From positions 246,497 to 310,496 of the forward strand of contig NRSV01000013.1 of NCBI GenBank assembly GCA_002286855.1: DNA of 64,000 bases, given 5' to 3'. The DNA comes from Bipolaris cookei (taxonomy: Eukaryota > Ascomycota > Dothideomycetes > Pleosporales > Pleosporaceae). The notes beneath the pieces were generated by a model. It saw only the letters and a program-made list of their open reading frames with translations, ran no database searches and was not told where the DNA came from. Position numbers and translations under genes: made by a program. Below are positions 42,932 to 54,552 of this stretch, one piece after another. Every line of letters begins with the position of its first letter. The first letter of the stretch is position 1.

Positions 42932-45257
42932 ATGGTCGCAGACGATTTGTATGAAAAGGCTCTGCCTGTACTGCAGGATGACGCCTTGGACGAGGAGGAC
43001 AAGACGGACAAGCTCGAGGAGCTCATGCGCAAGGAGACCAATCTCACGGGCAAGTCTCTCGAGAACATTGTCCTCGACTGCCTATGGCGTTACCGCGATG
43101 CCGGTAGCTCATCAAGCTCTCCACCCAGCCGCCATACCGTCATCCGCCGGCCATCGCCAGCCCCGTGGCAGGCCAACCGCGCCCCGACTCCCGTCAACAA
43201 CTCTCCACGCATGATACATCCCCCTCCAGGCTTTGGAATAGGACCCCCTGGCTTTGCGCGCACAAAGTCTTCAACCGCCTCACCTTTTACTTCCCCACGA
43301 CCCTCGCCACGGCTTGCTTTTTCAACGCCCCATATTCCCCACAGTCCCAGCCTGAGCGCATACCAATTCAGCGAATGCGCCAGCCCGAACACGGAGACAT
43401 ATGGTGATCTTGACACACACTCGGTGGATTGGCTAGTCAACGAGGACATTGCAAGCACCGAGTCGTCGTACGTAGGCGATGGTACGCTCAATGGTGCCGC
43501 CGCCGAATGGGTGCAGCCGCAAACTATGGATATGGGTCCCTATGACATGTTACGCTCAATTCTGCGTGACGATCGGTCTGACGAGGAGCTAGAGAAGGTT
43601 CTCGAGGCCAACGGCTACGACCTCAGCGCTGCTCTGCTTGCATTAATGGGTCAGCAGATGGAGACATCACAGCTCCCCGTTACCCCTTCGGAGCACTCTG
43701 GATATCTCATCGGAAAGTCCATGGCCCCAACTTTTAGACCTGCTACGCCAATTGGGCAGCAAAAGAGCAATATTGTGTGCAAGTACTTTTTATCGAACGG
43801 TCATTGCGCTAGGGCGGATTGCCGGTTTGCTCATGACACAAGCAAGACTTTGTGCAAGTAGGTATCAAGTATCCGTTGAAGCCTATTCAAATCTAACGTG
43901 TGATCAGGTACTTTCTCAATGGTAATTGTCTTGCTGGAGATACCTGTCTTTTCTCACATGACCCTTCTGCTCTCATGGCTCGTATGGCGGTTTCAGATGC
44001 CTCGACCTCACCACTGCCCAACTTCCAGATGTCCGACTATGAATTCCCCACTCTTCACTACAATGGCTCTCCCCTAGGTACACCGCCTATATCAACCACC
44101 GAAGCAACTGCCTTAGAACAGCTCTATGGTTTTACGAGCGGTGGTCCTACGCGTCCTCCACCCGGCCTTAGCCCCTATGCTAACTTCACGCCTGGAGCTG
44201 GCAGTCGGCCGCAGTCAAGGACAGGCAGTCGTCAAGTTTCCCGTGCAACCACGCCCTCTGTGCTCGCAGTCGACGACAAAGACGCTTTTCCTGCCTTGGG
44301 CTCTGCTGCAGCTGCAAAGACCGGAAAGCGACACCACGGAAAGCGTGGTGGTCACGGCAACAAGGATACTCCAGGACCGAACCTCGCAGATGTCGTCCGC
44401 ATGTCGCCTTCGCCAGCTCCTGCAACTCCCGTTCGAAAGGGTCTACGACCAACCAAGAGTTTCAATGGGTCTCGTGAGAATAGTGCGGCTGCACAGGCAA
44501 TTCCCGCTCCTCAGCACATTCCGTGGCTAGTCACGGGTGAGAAAGGTAATCAAGCATATCTCGATGCTCGCGCTGAGGCTTTCAAACACGGCAGTCTGCG
44601 TAATAAGTTTTTGCAGAGGTAGGTTATAGTTAGAGTCGACGAGTAAGAACGTACTGACACGTACTAGTGCTGCACAGGCCTGGAACCGTAGTGACTCGCG
44701 CGCTGCCAAGGCTCTTAGCCTTAGAGGACAGACTGAGAACAACCTGATGCGTGAGGCTCACCGGGAAGCCGCCCGTATTCTATATGAAGACCGTAACAAG
44801 GATAATGATAGCTCGAGAGAGCTGTATGTTGATCTTCATGGTACGTATTCATCTAGTCAGGGATAGCGATCATTGCTCATACCTCTTAGGTTTGCATCCA
44901 GATGAATCGGTATCGTATCTTGAAGGTATTCTACTGAAGCACAGCTCATCTTCCCGCCCTGTTTATGCCATTACTGGAACTGGTCACCATTCAAAGAATG
45001 GCAAGGACAAAGTAGGAAAGGCTATCCGAGGTTTTTTGAATGAGTGGAGATACGCTTTCCGAGAGTTCTCTGTGCCTGGCGACCGTAACAATGTCGGTGG
45101 CATTCTTGGTATCGACCCGAGTAGCTATGACAAATCCGTCGCGGAGCGGGTAAAGGAGTCAGAATCAGATGCAGACAGTAAGAAGGACTCCAAAATCCGC
45201 ATCATGAAGAGAGATGATGTGGGGGATGTACTGAAAGGGCCAAAGCGGACTGCTTAA
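42932..45257 (+). CDS. CUE-like, CCCH zinc-finger and Smr domain protein
   Basis: Four exons (42932-43857, 43908-44618, 44668-44840, 44890-45257) give 725 residues. In order: an N-terminal helical region (LENIVLDCLWRYRD); a Pro/Ser-rich linker; a CUE-like helix bundle at about 205-245 (PYDMLRSILRDDRSDEELEK, VLEANGYDLSAALLALM); two CCCH fingers at about 286-326 (CKYFLSNGHCARADCRFAH and CKYFLNGNCLAGDTCLFSH, the second spanning intron 1); a disordered middle; a DUF1771-type helix (AWNRSDSRAAKALSLRGQTE); and a C-terminal Smr domain with YVDLHGLHPDESVSYLEGIL and ITGTGHHSKNGKDKVGKAI. Smr domains with D-x-H and the TGxGxHS loop act as RNA endonucleases in no-go mRNA decay (Cue2/NONU-1/N4BP2). That role here is inference from domain content. 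Confidence 0.87.
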
Positions 45258-45637
45258 GCTTAATGGGTTGGATGTGGGAGGGCACTTGATAGGTAGCAAG
45301 AAATAAGAAATACTTTATTACACTTGTGCCACTGTCGTTCTCTTACAAGTGAAGGTCTTGGATTCGGGACTAAGCGACTTGCGGCGTGTCTGGATGAAAG
45401 AGGTAGGTACGGCACTAGCTGCGGCTTCCTTGTAGCTTCAACTCACTGTCTCATACTTCAGCACACACATGACTTTACTCTCAGTCCGCTTTTCCCAGCG
45501 AGTAGAAGTCATTCAGTTCTACCCACATACAGTGTCCCAGGAACTCGCTTGATCAAGTCTGCCTTTTCTCTGCTACTATATCTGCGAGTCAACTAACCCT
45601 CCATTAGCTTGAAGCTTCAGCTATCGCCGTCCTTATC
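45258..45637. other. Spacer between two plus-strand genes
   Basis: 380 bp, containing the 3' UTR of the Smr gene and the promoter of the coiled-coil gene. Nothing else seen. Confidence 0.4.
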
Positions 45638-47208
45638 ATGACGTCTCGCCAACCTAGCACGGCCAATAATGCAGGCTCGTCACGTATGCCTTTCAAATCA
45701 GCAGAGGCACTGCTCTGGGGACCGGAAATGAAAAAGCAACATGCATACCTTCTCACAGAGATGCGTGCACTTCAGAAAAGGCATGAAGGCTACGATGCTC
45801 GGATACGAGCTACTGAAGCTGGTGCAGCAGCTGCAGAATCCACTACAGCGCAAATTCGTCATTTAGAACAACAAGTCGTTGCCATCGAGGCGGAGAATAA
45901 TGACAAGACTTTCGAGAAGTGGGCTTCGAGAGAAATGACGCGACTGAGTGTTTTCGTCGATACCAACAAGAACATCAGACAAAAGCAGATTGAGCTCGAC
46001 AACAAGGTATCGAGCATATCAGAAATGTTGGGTAAGCTCTCACACAGGCCCATGGAATTGGACACTGTCCTCCTACGCCTTGAACTTCTTGAGCATAGTC
46101 GCAAAAAGGATGCGGATCGGATCCAAAGTCTGGAAGGAGAGATCGGCCGTCTCAGGTCTGTACGAGAAAGCGAAACTACTGATAATCTGTGTGCAATAGT
46201 GGGACCAACTTCAAAAACATACAACGAGACAGAGTTAATAGATTCACGGTTGCTGTATTGTGGGATAAGGGACGGAACGACTGGACCGAGTGGCGAGTCA
46301 ATACTCCTTTCGCAAACAACCCCACGCGAAGAGATACAAACCCCTCAAAGCCCCGTGGCACAAACAACGTGAGTATTAGCGCAAGAACCTGGTGGCCGTC
46401 AAACATATCATTGACCATGACTCACAGAAGCCCTGGTACGGCCGTTATTGCATCTCCTACCGAAGACTGGCCTGTCTCATCAGCTAGACTGAGGCTACTG
46501 CAAAGACCCTCAATTCATGATTTAAAAGTACCACGGTCTATAGAAGGGGAGAATTTAGAGCCAGCACCGGCCGAGAACCCATGTTCCAATATGCGTCATG
46601 CCTCTCCACCACCTACACAGCTTGTTTCCAGAAAGCGACAACGCAAGAAGCTTGTGCCTACGCCTGCGCCGCAGCAAAAGGCTGCCCCAATTCCTAAAGC
46701 TAAAGCTTCAGCAAGCGTGGCCCCAGCTACACAGCTCGTAAACAGGAGACCACCCCGAAAGCGGAAGCAGCCCCATCCCGAGCCTCGACCACAACGTCTA
46801 ACACGTTCTTTTGCTAAAAAGATGGAAGCGAGAGAAGCTGAGATGCAGGCATCGACGGGATCGAATACTATTCTAGGAGTCCAATCAGCACCTAAAGTTG
46901 AGCCGATATCCTCACCACGGAAGAAATTGAAGGCTTATGGTTCACCAAAAGAGAAAACAACTTCCACTCAACCTCAGGTGACTACATTTCCAGAAGGTCA
47001 AAAAAGACTCATAGTAAAACTGCCATCTCCACGAAAACAAAATCACGTCGATACTGGTCTTGTAAACATTCACCAGGTGAAGCAGCCGGGGTACAAAGAT
47101 CACCGCGAAAAGCAGGAGTTGGACCGAGAGCATCCTTCTAACTCTTTAAGGATATCCCAAGTTATCGGGGTGAGCAGCCTCAATATGAACCAGGAATCAA
47201 TCCGGTGA
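45638..47208 (+). CDS. Basic coiled-coil protein of unknown function
   Basis: Two exons (45638-46368, 46428-47208; 59-nt intron GTGAGT...TCACAG) give 503 residues. No family recognised. Residues about 30-180 are a long coiled coil (YLLTEMRALQKRHEGYDARI, IRHLEQQVVAIEAENNDKTF, LRLELLEHSRKKDADRIQSL). After the splice the protein is strongly basic and Pro-rich, with repeated Arg/Lys clusters (SRKRQRKKLVPTPAPQQKAA, NRRPPRKRKQPHPEPRP, SSPRKKLKAYGSPKEK) that look like nuclear localisation or AT-hook-like DNA-binding patches. Coiled coil plus basic tail suggests a nuclear or chromosome-associated protein, which is inference only. Without the intron the first frame ends at once, and the second exon has no good start. 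Confidence 0.68.
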
Positions 47209-47454
47209 TGCATAAAGAACCATACTGCGCGACCAGCGGCTACTTGCGTCTGTCATCTCGAATAGCGAGCCCTGAAAGGCATAAATTCCTTGGAAGAGCA
47301 TATTCCTGTCAGTTATTACCATTTTTACGATGAGACGCGGTCGAGCAAGAGATATATCAAAGATGCAAGGCCTTGATACTTCCAGAAGTCTCCAAGGTAT
47401 TTGTAACCTCTGGGATTTGTGCATTTGACACTACGGAGCGGGCTACGCATTACC

Positions 47455-48200
47455 CTACGTCTCCTTGAACTCATACAGACCCTCTCTATCTGCAACTGGA
47501 ACCTCCATGTTGGCTTCTTCGATATCCTTCCCATCAACTTTAAGACCCGCACGCATGATATCACCAGTCTTTACTGGGCCTACACCCTTTGGCGTACCTG
47601 TAAGGACAATGTCGCCCTTTTCTAGCGTCATTACTCTACTAATGTCGCTTAGCTGTCGCGGAATACGGAAAAGCATTAGTTCGGTGTTGTCAGACTGCTT
47701 CATCTCGTTGTTGACGGTAAGCCAAAGATGGGCATTCTGTGGATTTGGAATCCGGTTCTTGGCGATGAAGTTACTGATAGGCATGAAGGTATCAAAACCT
47801 TTTGCGATGGACCAAGGGAGACCTTTCTTCTTGGCTTCGTCTTGCACATTGCGCGCCGTCATATCAATAGCGAGAACGTAACCTGTTCAGGAGAAATGTT
47901 AGTCTTATATTTTCGCTATGTACAGTATATTTCAAGTGGGAGTTTAGATGTTACGTCGGACACACCTTCAATGGCATCCATAGCACCTTTGGTGTCCTCT
48001 GGATGGAGGTCCCTAATTGTCTTGCCCATGACGAGGCCCAGCTCAACCTCGTAGTGCATGATCACACCCCGAGGTCGTAGCACAGGCCCCGCGCCAGGAA
48101 GCAGTATAGACGATGGGGGCTTGAGAAAGAAAAAAGGCTGCTTAGGGGTCGCGCTCGAGAGCTCCTTGATGTGATCGGCATAGTTTCGGCCTATGCACAT
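47455..48200 (-). CDS. Acylpyruvase / fumarylacetoacetate hydrolase-family protein (FAHD1-like)
   Basis: Two exons (48200-47966 and 47882-47455) give 220 residues. The family cleaves acylpyruvates or decarboxylates oxaloacetate, usually in mitochondria. Features: CIGRNYADHIKEL, FFLKPPSSILLPG, metal-binding E-x-E in HYEVELGLVMGK, Asp in DMTARNVQDEAKKKGLPWSI, and LEKGDIVLTGTPKGVGPV. The first intron junction (GAAG|GTGTGT ... CAG|GT) restores EGYVLAIDMTAR. The start is uncertain: I used ATG 48200 (MCIGRNYADH), which is a few residues shorter than the animal enzyme; a tiny upstream exon ending before AAG-GTA may exist. Confidence 0.87.
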
Positions 48201-48904
48201 TACCTTTGAGAATGTCAGTCATGCTCCCAACCTGCTCCCTGCTCCCTGTCTACCCAGCTCCAACGATTGATTGTTGCCAAGTATAAGGACTCCCACAATA
48301 GCAATAACAACAGTCCTCCTCTTTCTTTCAGTGTCTCTTCCTGCTCTAGCCGCGTACGTCGAAACTCTTGAATTCTTCCCAATTCCTTATGCACTCCCTT
48401 AACTGATCATGCGTCTCAATACATTACATACCTTACGGCAATTCGCCCGGATAGCCTGTATACTAGCCATGCTAGCCAACTGGTATCCAAAATGACCGTC
48501 TTAAGAACAATGCGGTCAAAACTAGAGGGTTATTCGGAAAGCTCAAGCAAGCGACGTGACGAAGCTAGGAAAGACGTTGCGCAACTTCGGTAAAGCACTC
48601 ACCCGGCAATTGACGGGGGGTTGCTCCACGAAAAAACCACGCTACAGGCTGCGAACCGAACGTGGGGCAAGCGCGATTGGTAACGTCAGAGCTTCCCTGT
48701 GACATGCATTCCTACATGTCGCATACCACGCTTTCCACCTGTAAATCCAAACTTCGAGAACCAGGTATTTGGACGAACGAAAACTTTACATTCTGCACTT
48801 AAAACTGTGAAACATTGTCAAAAACATATAGTACATCTGTCTTGAAGAAAGAGAAAAGAAGGACACTGTTTAAAGGCGGAATATACCTGGCGACAAAGGA
48901 CACA
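48201..48904. promoter_or_regulatory. Divergent intergenic region
   Basis: About 700 bp between divergent genes. It may hide a small first exon of the FAHD1-like gene near 48200-48260. No other structure recognised. Confidence 0.4.
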
Positions 48905-49291
48905 ATGACAGAAGACCATGTCCCACCCAAAGAAAACACCATGCAACTAGCCGAAATCTTCTCTGATCTCGTCTCTCTACGCGTCTGTGTACGTACCCCC
49001 TTCTATTCTCGTATCATATCTTTCCCAGCAACTAACAGCATCTAGAACCCCGCCGCCGCTCTCGCCCTCGTCTCTGCACGTCCTGACTCCTCCCCTACCC
49101 AAGATGCTACTGCTCCCGCTGAACCAAACGCCGCTTCCACGACACAGCAAGACGAACCCGATCCTGATTTGAAGCGCGCAAAGGACCTACTCGAGTTACA
49201 TTTTGAAGTCAAGGAAGCGCAGAAGAGAGAGGAGTTGAGTCGGGGGTTAGAAGAAGCGAGGGCTATGGTGGAGAGGGCTGTTGGGGGGTGA
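48905..49291 (+). CDS. Small 109-residue protein, possibly Gon7-like
   Basis: Two exons (48905-48988, 49046-49291; 57-nt intron with ACTAAC branch site) give 109 residues. N-terminus: MTEDHVPPKENTMQLAEIFS; after the splice an Ala/Pro/Thr-rich linker, then a charged helix DLKRAKDLLELHFEVKEAQK ending LEEARAMVERAVGG. The pattern of a short acidic protein with a final amphipathic LELHxEVK helix resembles what I remember of Gon7, a small KEOPS (tRNA t6A) complex subunit of filamentous fungi, but this is a weak recollection and not a firm assignment. The frame and splice sites are clean, so I trust the gene more than the name. Confidence 0.6.
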
Positions 49292-49823
49292 TGGAGAAGT
49301 TGATAAGATGAGATGTGTGGAAATTAAAGGGATACATTAGGATGATGGGTGCAGGAGAAGAGAAGGGAAGAAATGAGTATGAAGAAAGCAGGTGATGCGG
49401 ATGGAGTTTGAAGGGAGACTGGATAAGTCAAATGCGCTGTCATCTTTTTCACTGATACCCCACTTAGTACTTCTGTCTTATCAAGGGATTGACATTCTAC
49501 TTCTCCCAAGCTGATTGTACTCACAGTGCTGCCTGCTGAGGAAGTAAGACCAAGCCTGCATATCAAGAACATATTCAAGAAGTATAGAGCCCATGATAAG
49601 ACCTCTGAATCGCTATCACGACATGGAGTGGTCAATGGACGGGAAAAGAAGAGCGGATAGGCGATGAATCAACGGAGCAATATCAACCATGAATAGTCAT
49701 AGGAATGATGGTCAATTCACTGATCTACATGATCGTCTCGGTGCGCAACTTAGGGTACAAGGGAATGTTAAAGGTAAACTCGAAGTTCGCGCCCAAATCC
49801 AGATACCAGTTTTCAATCTCGAT
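49292..49823. other. Intergenic between convergent genes
   Basis: 3' regions of the 109-residue gene (plus) and the repeat-protein gene (minus). Nothing else seen. Confidence 0.45.
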
Positions 49824-51040
49824 TCACGGTCCCGCAGCCGCTATCATGCCTTCAATAATAGGCTTGATTTCTACACCAGCTGCACTCTTCTGGGCGAGCA
49901 GCACAAGAAGGGGCATACATCCGGGTATGATTGCAAGCAACGGTCGGAGCAGCTTGATCATGTCACGTTTGCGCATATTTCTGGGCATTGTTAGTACCTG
50001 TATAGCGACTAATGGATCAAGTGCACTCACTTGGTAGTCGTTGCAATCGATGGAGCCAATCCTGATGCTGCATTTGCTAGTGTCTCGGGCGCAGCAGTAG
50101 GTAACAGCGCAGTAGGAACCGGCTGAGGTATCTCTGTCCCTGCAGTGGGAAGGGCCACTGGTATACTTGGAAGCGACACTGCTGGGAGAGATGCCTCAGA
50201 AAGCGATGCTACTGGCAGAGACGCTACTGGTACAGACGCCGCAGAAAGAGATGCCGTAGGGACTGCCCCTTCAGGAATTGAAGCTGTTGGAGGTGACGCC
50301 ATAGGAAGAGACACTACTGATAGAGACGTCTCAGGGATTGAAGCTGTAGGAAGCGATGCCATAGCAATAGGCGCCGTGGGGGTCGTCGTCTCAGGAAGTG
50401 AGGCTATGGGCAACGGCTTCTCGAGAAGAGGCACTACTGGCACAGACGTCACGGGAAGAGACGACGTAGGAAGTGATGCTACTGGTAGAGGTACTGTGGG
50501 GACTGGTGTCACAGGAAGAGACGCTACTGGTACAGACGCCACAGGAATAGGCGCTGTTGGAATTGACGCTTCAGAAATTGAAGCCGTGGGGAGTGGCGCT
50601 ACAGGAAGAGACGCTTTAGGAATTGATGCTACTGGCAGAGGGACTGCAGGGACCGAAAATGCAGAAGCAGGCGCTGTAGCGGTCGAACCCCCAGGAAGTG
50701 AAGCTGTGGGGGCTGACGCTTCAGGAAGCGATGCTGTAGGAAGAGTCGCTACAGGTTCTGTCGCCACTGGTTCTACGGCAGGCACTTGTAAAGCTGGATC
50801 AGCTACTGGCAGAAGCTCTGAATGGGGAACATTTGAGGTCGGTGCTGGAGGTACTTCTGGGACAGGCTCAGGTGCTGCCGGGGGCACGGCTGGGGATACT
50901 TCCGAGGCGAGCTGAGGCGCTGACTGCGAATCAGTCTCAGTTACGGCAGGAATGGATACTCCTTGAGCTGCTGTATCGGCAGGCGGCTGGACAGGTAGAG
51001 GGGTTGTTGAGGTTTCGAGCTGTTTTGTTGGTGCAAACAT
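49824..51040 (-). CDS. Pro/Ala/Ser pentapeptide-repeat protein with C-terminal membrane segment
   Basis: Two exons (51040-50031, 49980-49824; 50-nt intron) give 388 residues. About residues 90-300 are made of dozens of imperfect five-residue units of the type P-[VTIE]-A-[SP]-[LIV] (for example LPVASIPKASLPVAPLPTAS). Before this is a Pro/Ala/Glu-rich N-terminus, MFAPTKQLETSTTPLPVQPP. The second exon switches style: a basic patch NMRKRDMIK, then a hydrophobic stretch LLRPLLAIIPGCMPLLVLLA and a short tail ending MIAAAGP, suggesting a C-terminal membrane anchor. There is no obvious signal peptide, so a tail-anchored cytosolic protein fits better than a cell-wall protein. No family recognised. The opposite strand is open for 256 codons because of the repeat, which I treat as a shadow. 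Confidence 0.68.
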
Positions 51041-51701
51041 GTCTGATACCGCCGAAATGGTTGCCTTTGTAAGTGAAAACAGGGTGAACGATGTGTGTAA
51101 GGGATTGAAGATGGGCTCTGGAAGAAGTAATTAGATGAATATCGATGGGTGGTGGCAACTGGTATGAAAGAGGAGGAAGACGATGGATGAAGTAGGATTT
51201 CGGGTGATGGGATTTTGTTGAATCGATGGATCAGAACAGAAGTCATGACCGAAGCATGTGAGTTACAAGATGGCAGGAAATACTGGATAAACGTAGCAGG
51301 CACGAGAGTCGCATTGTTAGTTGACGTCTACGCAATTGCTTGAATGAGTGTAATGAACAAGTCCTGGAAACTGTCACTGAATGCGGTTATTGCTCAAACC
51401 AATGCATACTCGAGCTCTTCATGTGCGCTCCTTCACATTCTGAACTGCCATTCCACATGACAATCTATCGTGTCTCGCATCCTTGAACGCCAATGGAAAG
51501 AAACAATGAGAGCTGAAGCTCTAGTTGACAAGAGCTTAGCGTGATGTGTCGTACCTGCATGAACGACTGACGTAATCCTGAAGTTGCCGCCAAGCCCACG
51601 CGGATGGACCCGAGTAGGCTCTAGCTTTCACCGTCGCGTATCTCATCCGCCCTACACCTCACTGGCCTTACCGCTCTCACAATCACCTACAACCCGCAAC
51701 C
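51041..51701. promoter_or_regulatory. Divergent promoter region
   Basis: 661 bp between the start codons of the repeat protein and the SR-type gene. No gene or clear core element seen. Confidence 0.4.
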
Positions 51702-53107
51702 ATGGCGCTCAGTATCGATCAAAAGCGCCTAAAAGCGACCAAATTCCCGCCAGAGTTTGACAAGAAGGTGGATATCGAGAAAGTCAACATTGACCTCATG
51801 AAAAGATGGATTGCCAATAAGATCACTACCATCTTGGGCGATGAAGATGACATTGTGGTCGAGACCTGCTACAACTTAGTTGAACAGAGTCAATTTGTTA
51901 GTAGACGCTTGCCTCGCGTTTTTACTAGCATGGTACTGACGTTTGTCCAGCCAAAGATTAAGGAAATCCAAATTCAACTTACCGGCTTTTTGGGAAAAGA
52001 TACAGCGTCGTTCTGCAAAGAGCTATGGGATCTCATGCTCAGCGCCCAAGATAGTCCCATGGGCGTACCGCGTGAGCTTTTGGAAGCAAAGAAGGCTGAA
52101 TTGCAGCAGGAACAGGTATGGCACATCTTGAACTCGCGTCATCAGCGCTACTGACACAGCCTATAGCTTTCGAAGGCCGCTGCCGATGCAAGGCGCGCCG
52201 AGGACCAAGCACAGAACGCTATGATTGACTCCTTCCGCCAAAGCGAACGTTCAGATCGTCCCGAACGTGGACGCGGTGGTGGTGGACGATACCGCGGCAG
52301 TGACCGTAGAGGCAGGGGCAGAGATTTTGACAGAGGCTATTCTCGGCGTGACTCGAGATCACCACCGTATGTACCATATCCCTAGATAAGAAGGCTGAAT
52401 CACTCACATGGGACAGGAGAAGAAGGCATTCTCCACCAAATCGTGAGCGCGACTTATATATACCCGAAGGAGGCCGAGGTCGCGGTCGTGGAGGGCGTTA
52501 CGATAGGTCTCGCGAGCGCCGTCGTTCCCCTTCAGGCAGTCGTTCTGCATCCCCACCACCTCGTCGTGCACGTCGCTCACCATCGTCAGGACCATCGCGA
52601 AGTCCACCCAGGCGCCGAACTCGTCGCTCGCCATCGCTTGATCGCTCTAGGTCTCCGCCTCGCCGCACGCGACGGAGATCCCCTTCAAGAAGCAACTCTC
52701 CGCCCCCGAGACGGCGAGGAGCACGCAAGGACAGGTCTTGGTCTCCTGGCCAAGATAAGAGAAGGCTACCTAGGCATAATTCACGATCTAGTTCTCCTCG
52801 TGATAAATCGAGCTCACCAGCGCCCAGGCTCCGAACGAGGTCACCATCATATAGCCCTCCACGCCGTCGACGTCGCTTTCCTTCGAGATCTTCCCGATCT
52901 ATAAGCCCTGTGCGTGAGCGGCGACGTAGATACACCACTTCTTCTGGCGCTGACTCAACTGACTCTCGCGCTGATGTCAAGAAGCGCAAACGTTCGCCTG
53001 GTTCTAGCAGGTCCCGATCACGCAGCAAAGCTGGTAAGGGCAGACGTCGTGTTACTCGCTCGCCATCTAGATCGCCTATCCGAAGGGAACGCAGCTCGAA
53101 AGAGTAG
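51702..53107 (+). CDS. PWI-domain SR-rich splicing coactivator (SRRM1/SRm160-like)
   Basis: Four exons (51702-51896, 51951-52115, 52167-52366, 52417-53107) give 416 residues. SRRM1-type proteins promote constitutive and enhancer-dependent splicing in the nucleus. The N-terminal PWI domain (residues about 15-110) includes KFPPEFDKKVDIEKVNIDLM with KRWIANKITTILGDEDDIVV and, after the first splice, PKIKEIQIQLTGFLGKDTAS with FCKELWDLM. A Gln/Ala helix (AKKAELQQEQLSKAAADARR) and RGRGGGGRYRG follow, then about 230 residues of RS/SP dipeptides (RRRSPSGSRSASPPPRRARR and similar), phosphorylation targets of SR kinases. All four exons join in frame. A long open frame on the opposite strand of exon 4 is a by-product of the Arg/Ser codons. 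Confidence 0.92.
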
Positions 53108-54552
53108 TTCAGCTTGTGTGGACTATCCGTGAATGCCACATACGCACAGATCTTGATCCAAAAATGGTCTTCAAGGTGGATTCGAGTAGAAGAATCCAAA
53201 GGTTATGACTGCTGTCGAGCTTGATATCCCGAGTAGATTTCATTCTAATCCTCACCAACGCATCACTGAGGATCGTAATTTTCTTTTCAAAAACGAGTAA
53301 ATAAAGTAATGATTCAAATGTTCAGAATTGGTAGCGTCAGTTATTTTGCACAGCTCGTCCTTGGGTAGCCATATAGCTTATGCTGGCATTGCAATGGGAT
53401 GTCATCCAATACACTTGTATGATTTTTATACTGTTCACTGTGCTCAACCCATGATCCGTACCATGTGATGCGGGAACTTTTCTTCCCGTACTCTCTCTGG
53501 AGCTGTGGACGTATGTGGGCCCAAACTCAGCTTACAGGATTCATGCCATGTATCATGTAAAGTCAGTAAAAGGCTTTCCCGAGTATCAGAGACCTCTCAC
53601 AACGTTGAGAATCTCGGAATGACGACAAGATGTGCCTTTTACGGAGAACAACGTGCAGACACAAGTGCTGTTAGATTTCTATTCGGGTATACAAGAACAC
53701 TGTTCTCCATGCTTCACGCCTAAGCGACTCTAATACCTATTTTTGTAGCTGACACTGAATCTTGTTCCTAGATGTCATTCAACATACCATCGAGTAGTCA
53801 AATTCGTGATCAGTTTCAAATGCATATCTCCCGGAGAAGTCAAGAGTATTCACAATTGCCGGGCTACCTTAGGGTCATTACCGGACTGGCCGGATCTAAC
53901 GAGGTCACTGAAACGTAGATAAGTAGTGGGTTAGGATGTAGAGACCTGGATTGGAAAAGCTTCTTCCATTCCTCTCTTCTCTTATTCTGGTTGACTAAAG
54001 TTTCTTGTATGAATGCTTCGACAATGAACAAGGTCTTCCCATAACTCTCTCCTATACTGTATGGGCGCCTATCCAGGCGCGACGATAGCTACGGCTATAA
54101 GTATGAATAATGTGAGAATCTAGGATAGATGGCGATCAACTTGGCTGCTCGTTCTCAATAATGCGGTAGGCAACGACTGAGCCATCACCTCTCTTGTAAA
54201 TCATCTTGACTTTATCGCAGAGCACCGCCGCTTTTGTTGCGACCCCGATACGCTCAATTCTGTTGACCAGGTAACGACTTTTGGTCCAGAAGATGGTGCC
54301 TACAACGGCAATATCTAAGCGCACAATCTGGACGCTGAGCATCCAAAGGATCGGCTCAGTATGCCAGTACGATGCTCTGTTTATGAAAAGTGACATGTGT
54401 CTCCGGGCTCGTTGTAGTGTCTTTCTAAGTCGTTTCCGTGTCCTATTGAATCGTGTGCATATTCTCTTATGCATATAGTTCGATTCCGGTGGGTCGTAAT
54501 AGGTGCTTACGATGTTGCAGAAAGACTTTCGTCATCCGTATAAAACGAGGCC
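53108..54552. other. Intergenic between convergent genes
   Basis: 1.4 kb downstream of both the SR-type gene and the PP2C gene. It is AT-rich and mostly featureless, apart from a 112-codon minus-strand frame listed separately. Confidence 0.45.
54136..54474 (-). CDS. Possible small protein of unknown function
   Basis: An ATG-initiated 112-codon frame just downstream of the PP2C gene, same strand. Basic N-terminus (MHKRICTRFNRTRKRLRKTL), a hydrophobic middle (EPILWMLSVQIVRLDIAVVG) and a mixed C-terminus (VKMIYKRGDGSVVAYRIIEN). No family recognised. It could equally be the 3' UTR of the PP2C gene; the spacing (79 bp from that stop codon) leaves little room for a promoter. Confidence 0.25.
   Translation of the reverse strand: MHKRICTRFNRTRKRLRKTLQRARRHMSLFINRASYWHTEPILWMLSVQIVRLDIAVVGTIFWTKSRYLVNRIERIGVATKAAVLCDKVKMIYKRGDGSVVAYRIIENEQPS

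Noticed and set aside
50145..50915. A 256-codon plus-strand frame opposite the pentapeptide-repeat gene
   Set aside because: It is the reverse image of the 15-nt repeat; the minus strand has a start, a clean intron and a distinct C-terminal domain.
52498..53199. A 233-codon open frame on the minus strand across the SR-rich exon
   Set aside because: It mirrors the Arg/Ser/Pro codons of the plus-strand gene (CGT, TCT, CCA), giving Arg/Leu/Gly-rich antisense with no domain.
54455..54505. A T-arm-like motif (AGTTCGATTCCGG) suggesting a tRNA
   Set aside because: The upstream 60 bp does not fold into D and anticodon arms and no 7-bp acceptor stem pairs.
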